Assembly (NCBI GenBank): GCA_046153875.1
Contig: JBJXFE010000068.1
Span: 1-5,676, forward strand
DNA: 5,676 nt
Direction: 5' to 3'
Source: JBJXFE01 sp046153875
Lineage (GTDB): Bacteria > Planctomycetota > Phycisphaerae > Phycisphaerales > UBA1924
A program made the translations under genes and the position numbers. Below, piece after piece: positions 5,460-5,676 of this stretch. The notes under the pieces are model-generated. The model did no database searches. It worked only from the letters and a program-made list of their open reading frames with translations, and was not told the DNA's origin. Each line of letters starts with the position of its first letter. The first letter of the stretch is position 1.

Positions 5460-5676
5460 GTGCGCAATGCCCCCGCCCCGACGTCCCCGCCCGTTCCGCC
5501 CCGCGCCGCCCGTTGGGACGAACTCGGGGTTCCGCCGCCGGACGCGGCACGGGCCAACGTCGCCCGCCGTGGGGGGCGTAGGCCCAAGCCCGCCCGCCGC
5601 CTCCCGCCCGAGGTCCTGACGGACGACGAGGTCCGGGCTCTGATGGCCGCCTGCTCGCCGGTCGCGCTGTCGGGCC
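5460..5676 (+). CDS. Tyrosine recombinase/integrase-like protein (N-terminal 72 residues, 3' partial)
   Basis: The frame is open from GTG 5460 to the window edge. Residues 1-20 are rich in Pro and Ala (VRNAPAPTSPPVPPRAARWD), followed by DELGVPPPDAARANVARRG and a basic stretch RRPKPARR (about 43-50). PPEVLTDDEVRALMAACSPVALSG then matches the first helix of the catalytic domain of phage-integrase-type tyrosine recombinases, which usually reads 'LT..E...L...C'. These enzymes cut and rejoin DNA through a phosphotyrosine intermediate. The catalytic R...K...HxxR...Y residues lie beyond the window, so activity cannot be judged. Only about 50 residues precede the catalytic domain, too few for the usual SAM-like core-binding domain of about 90-100 residues, so this may be a short FimB/FimE-like or otherwise single-domain enzyme. 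The strong AGGAGG supports independent translation. The family call rests on a single motif and could be wrong. Confidence 0.68.
   Translation, partial: MRNAPAPTSPPVPPRAARWDELGVPPPDAARANVARRGGRRPKPARRLPPEVLTDDEVRALMAACSPVALSG

Noticed and set aside
1..5676. CRISPR array, rRNA or insertion-sequence ends
   Set aside because: No regularly spaced repeats, no rRNA-like stretches and no terminal inverted repeats of a transposon were seen by eye.
1..5676. LexA/SOS box for the mutasome operon
   Set aside because: The operon promoter would lie upstream of imuB or imuA, outside the window; I saw no convincing SOS box at the dnaE2 start.

Overview
This GC-rich, densely packed bacterial segment most likely comes from a planctomycete of the Phycisphaerae type. 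Three independent hints support this. The first is an imuB-dnaE2 mutagenesis cassette with near-exclusive G/C at third codon positions. The second is a small membrane protein ending in a 'CGYDL...CPECG' zinc ribbon, a style I associate with Phycisphaerales. The third is a secreted protein ending in a PAPG / hydrophobic / RRRR sorting tail, a planctomycete flavour of PEP-CTERM. The taxonomic call is inference from protein style, not from a search.

Layout. Bases 1-787 (+) are the C-terminal half of ImuB, a catalytically inactive Y-family polymerase homologue; its 5' end lies outside the window. dnaE2 (imuC), the error-prone Pol III alpha subunit, follows two bases later at 790-4032 (+). A nested set of inverted repeats (4032-4086) sits at the dnaE2 stop, where it meets a convergent gene. 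That gene (4099-4578, -) encodes a two-helix membrane protein with a C-terminal zinc ribbon. A short divergent intergenic region (4579-4658) carries a small palindrome and a plausible promoter. It leads into a secreted, C-terminally anchored protein (4659-5366, +). After a 93-base gap, a strong ribosome binding site precedes the start of a tyrosine recombinase-like gene (5460-5676, +) that runs off the window.

How the genes work together. ImuB and DnaE2 (with ImuA or an equivalent, presumably upstream) form the damage-induced 'mutasome' for translesion synthesis and induced mutagenesis. The near-contact of the two reading frames implies co-transcription and coupled translation. The remaining three genes have no evident link to it; the recombinase fragment could belong to a mobile element or be a stand-alone inversion-type recombinase.

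I found no clearly new multi-gene system. The most notable local oddities are a 12-glycine tract in the DnaE2 polymerase core encoded by a pure G5A hexamer repeat, the apparent lack of a clamp-binding motif in the visible part of ImuB beside a clamp-motif-like PLPLF in DnaE2, and a recombinase that appears to start almost directly at its catalytic domain. No intergenic stretch exceeds 300 bases.
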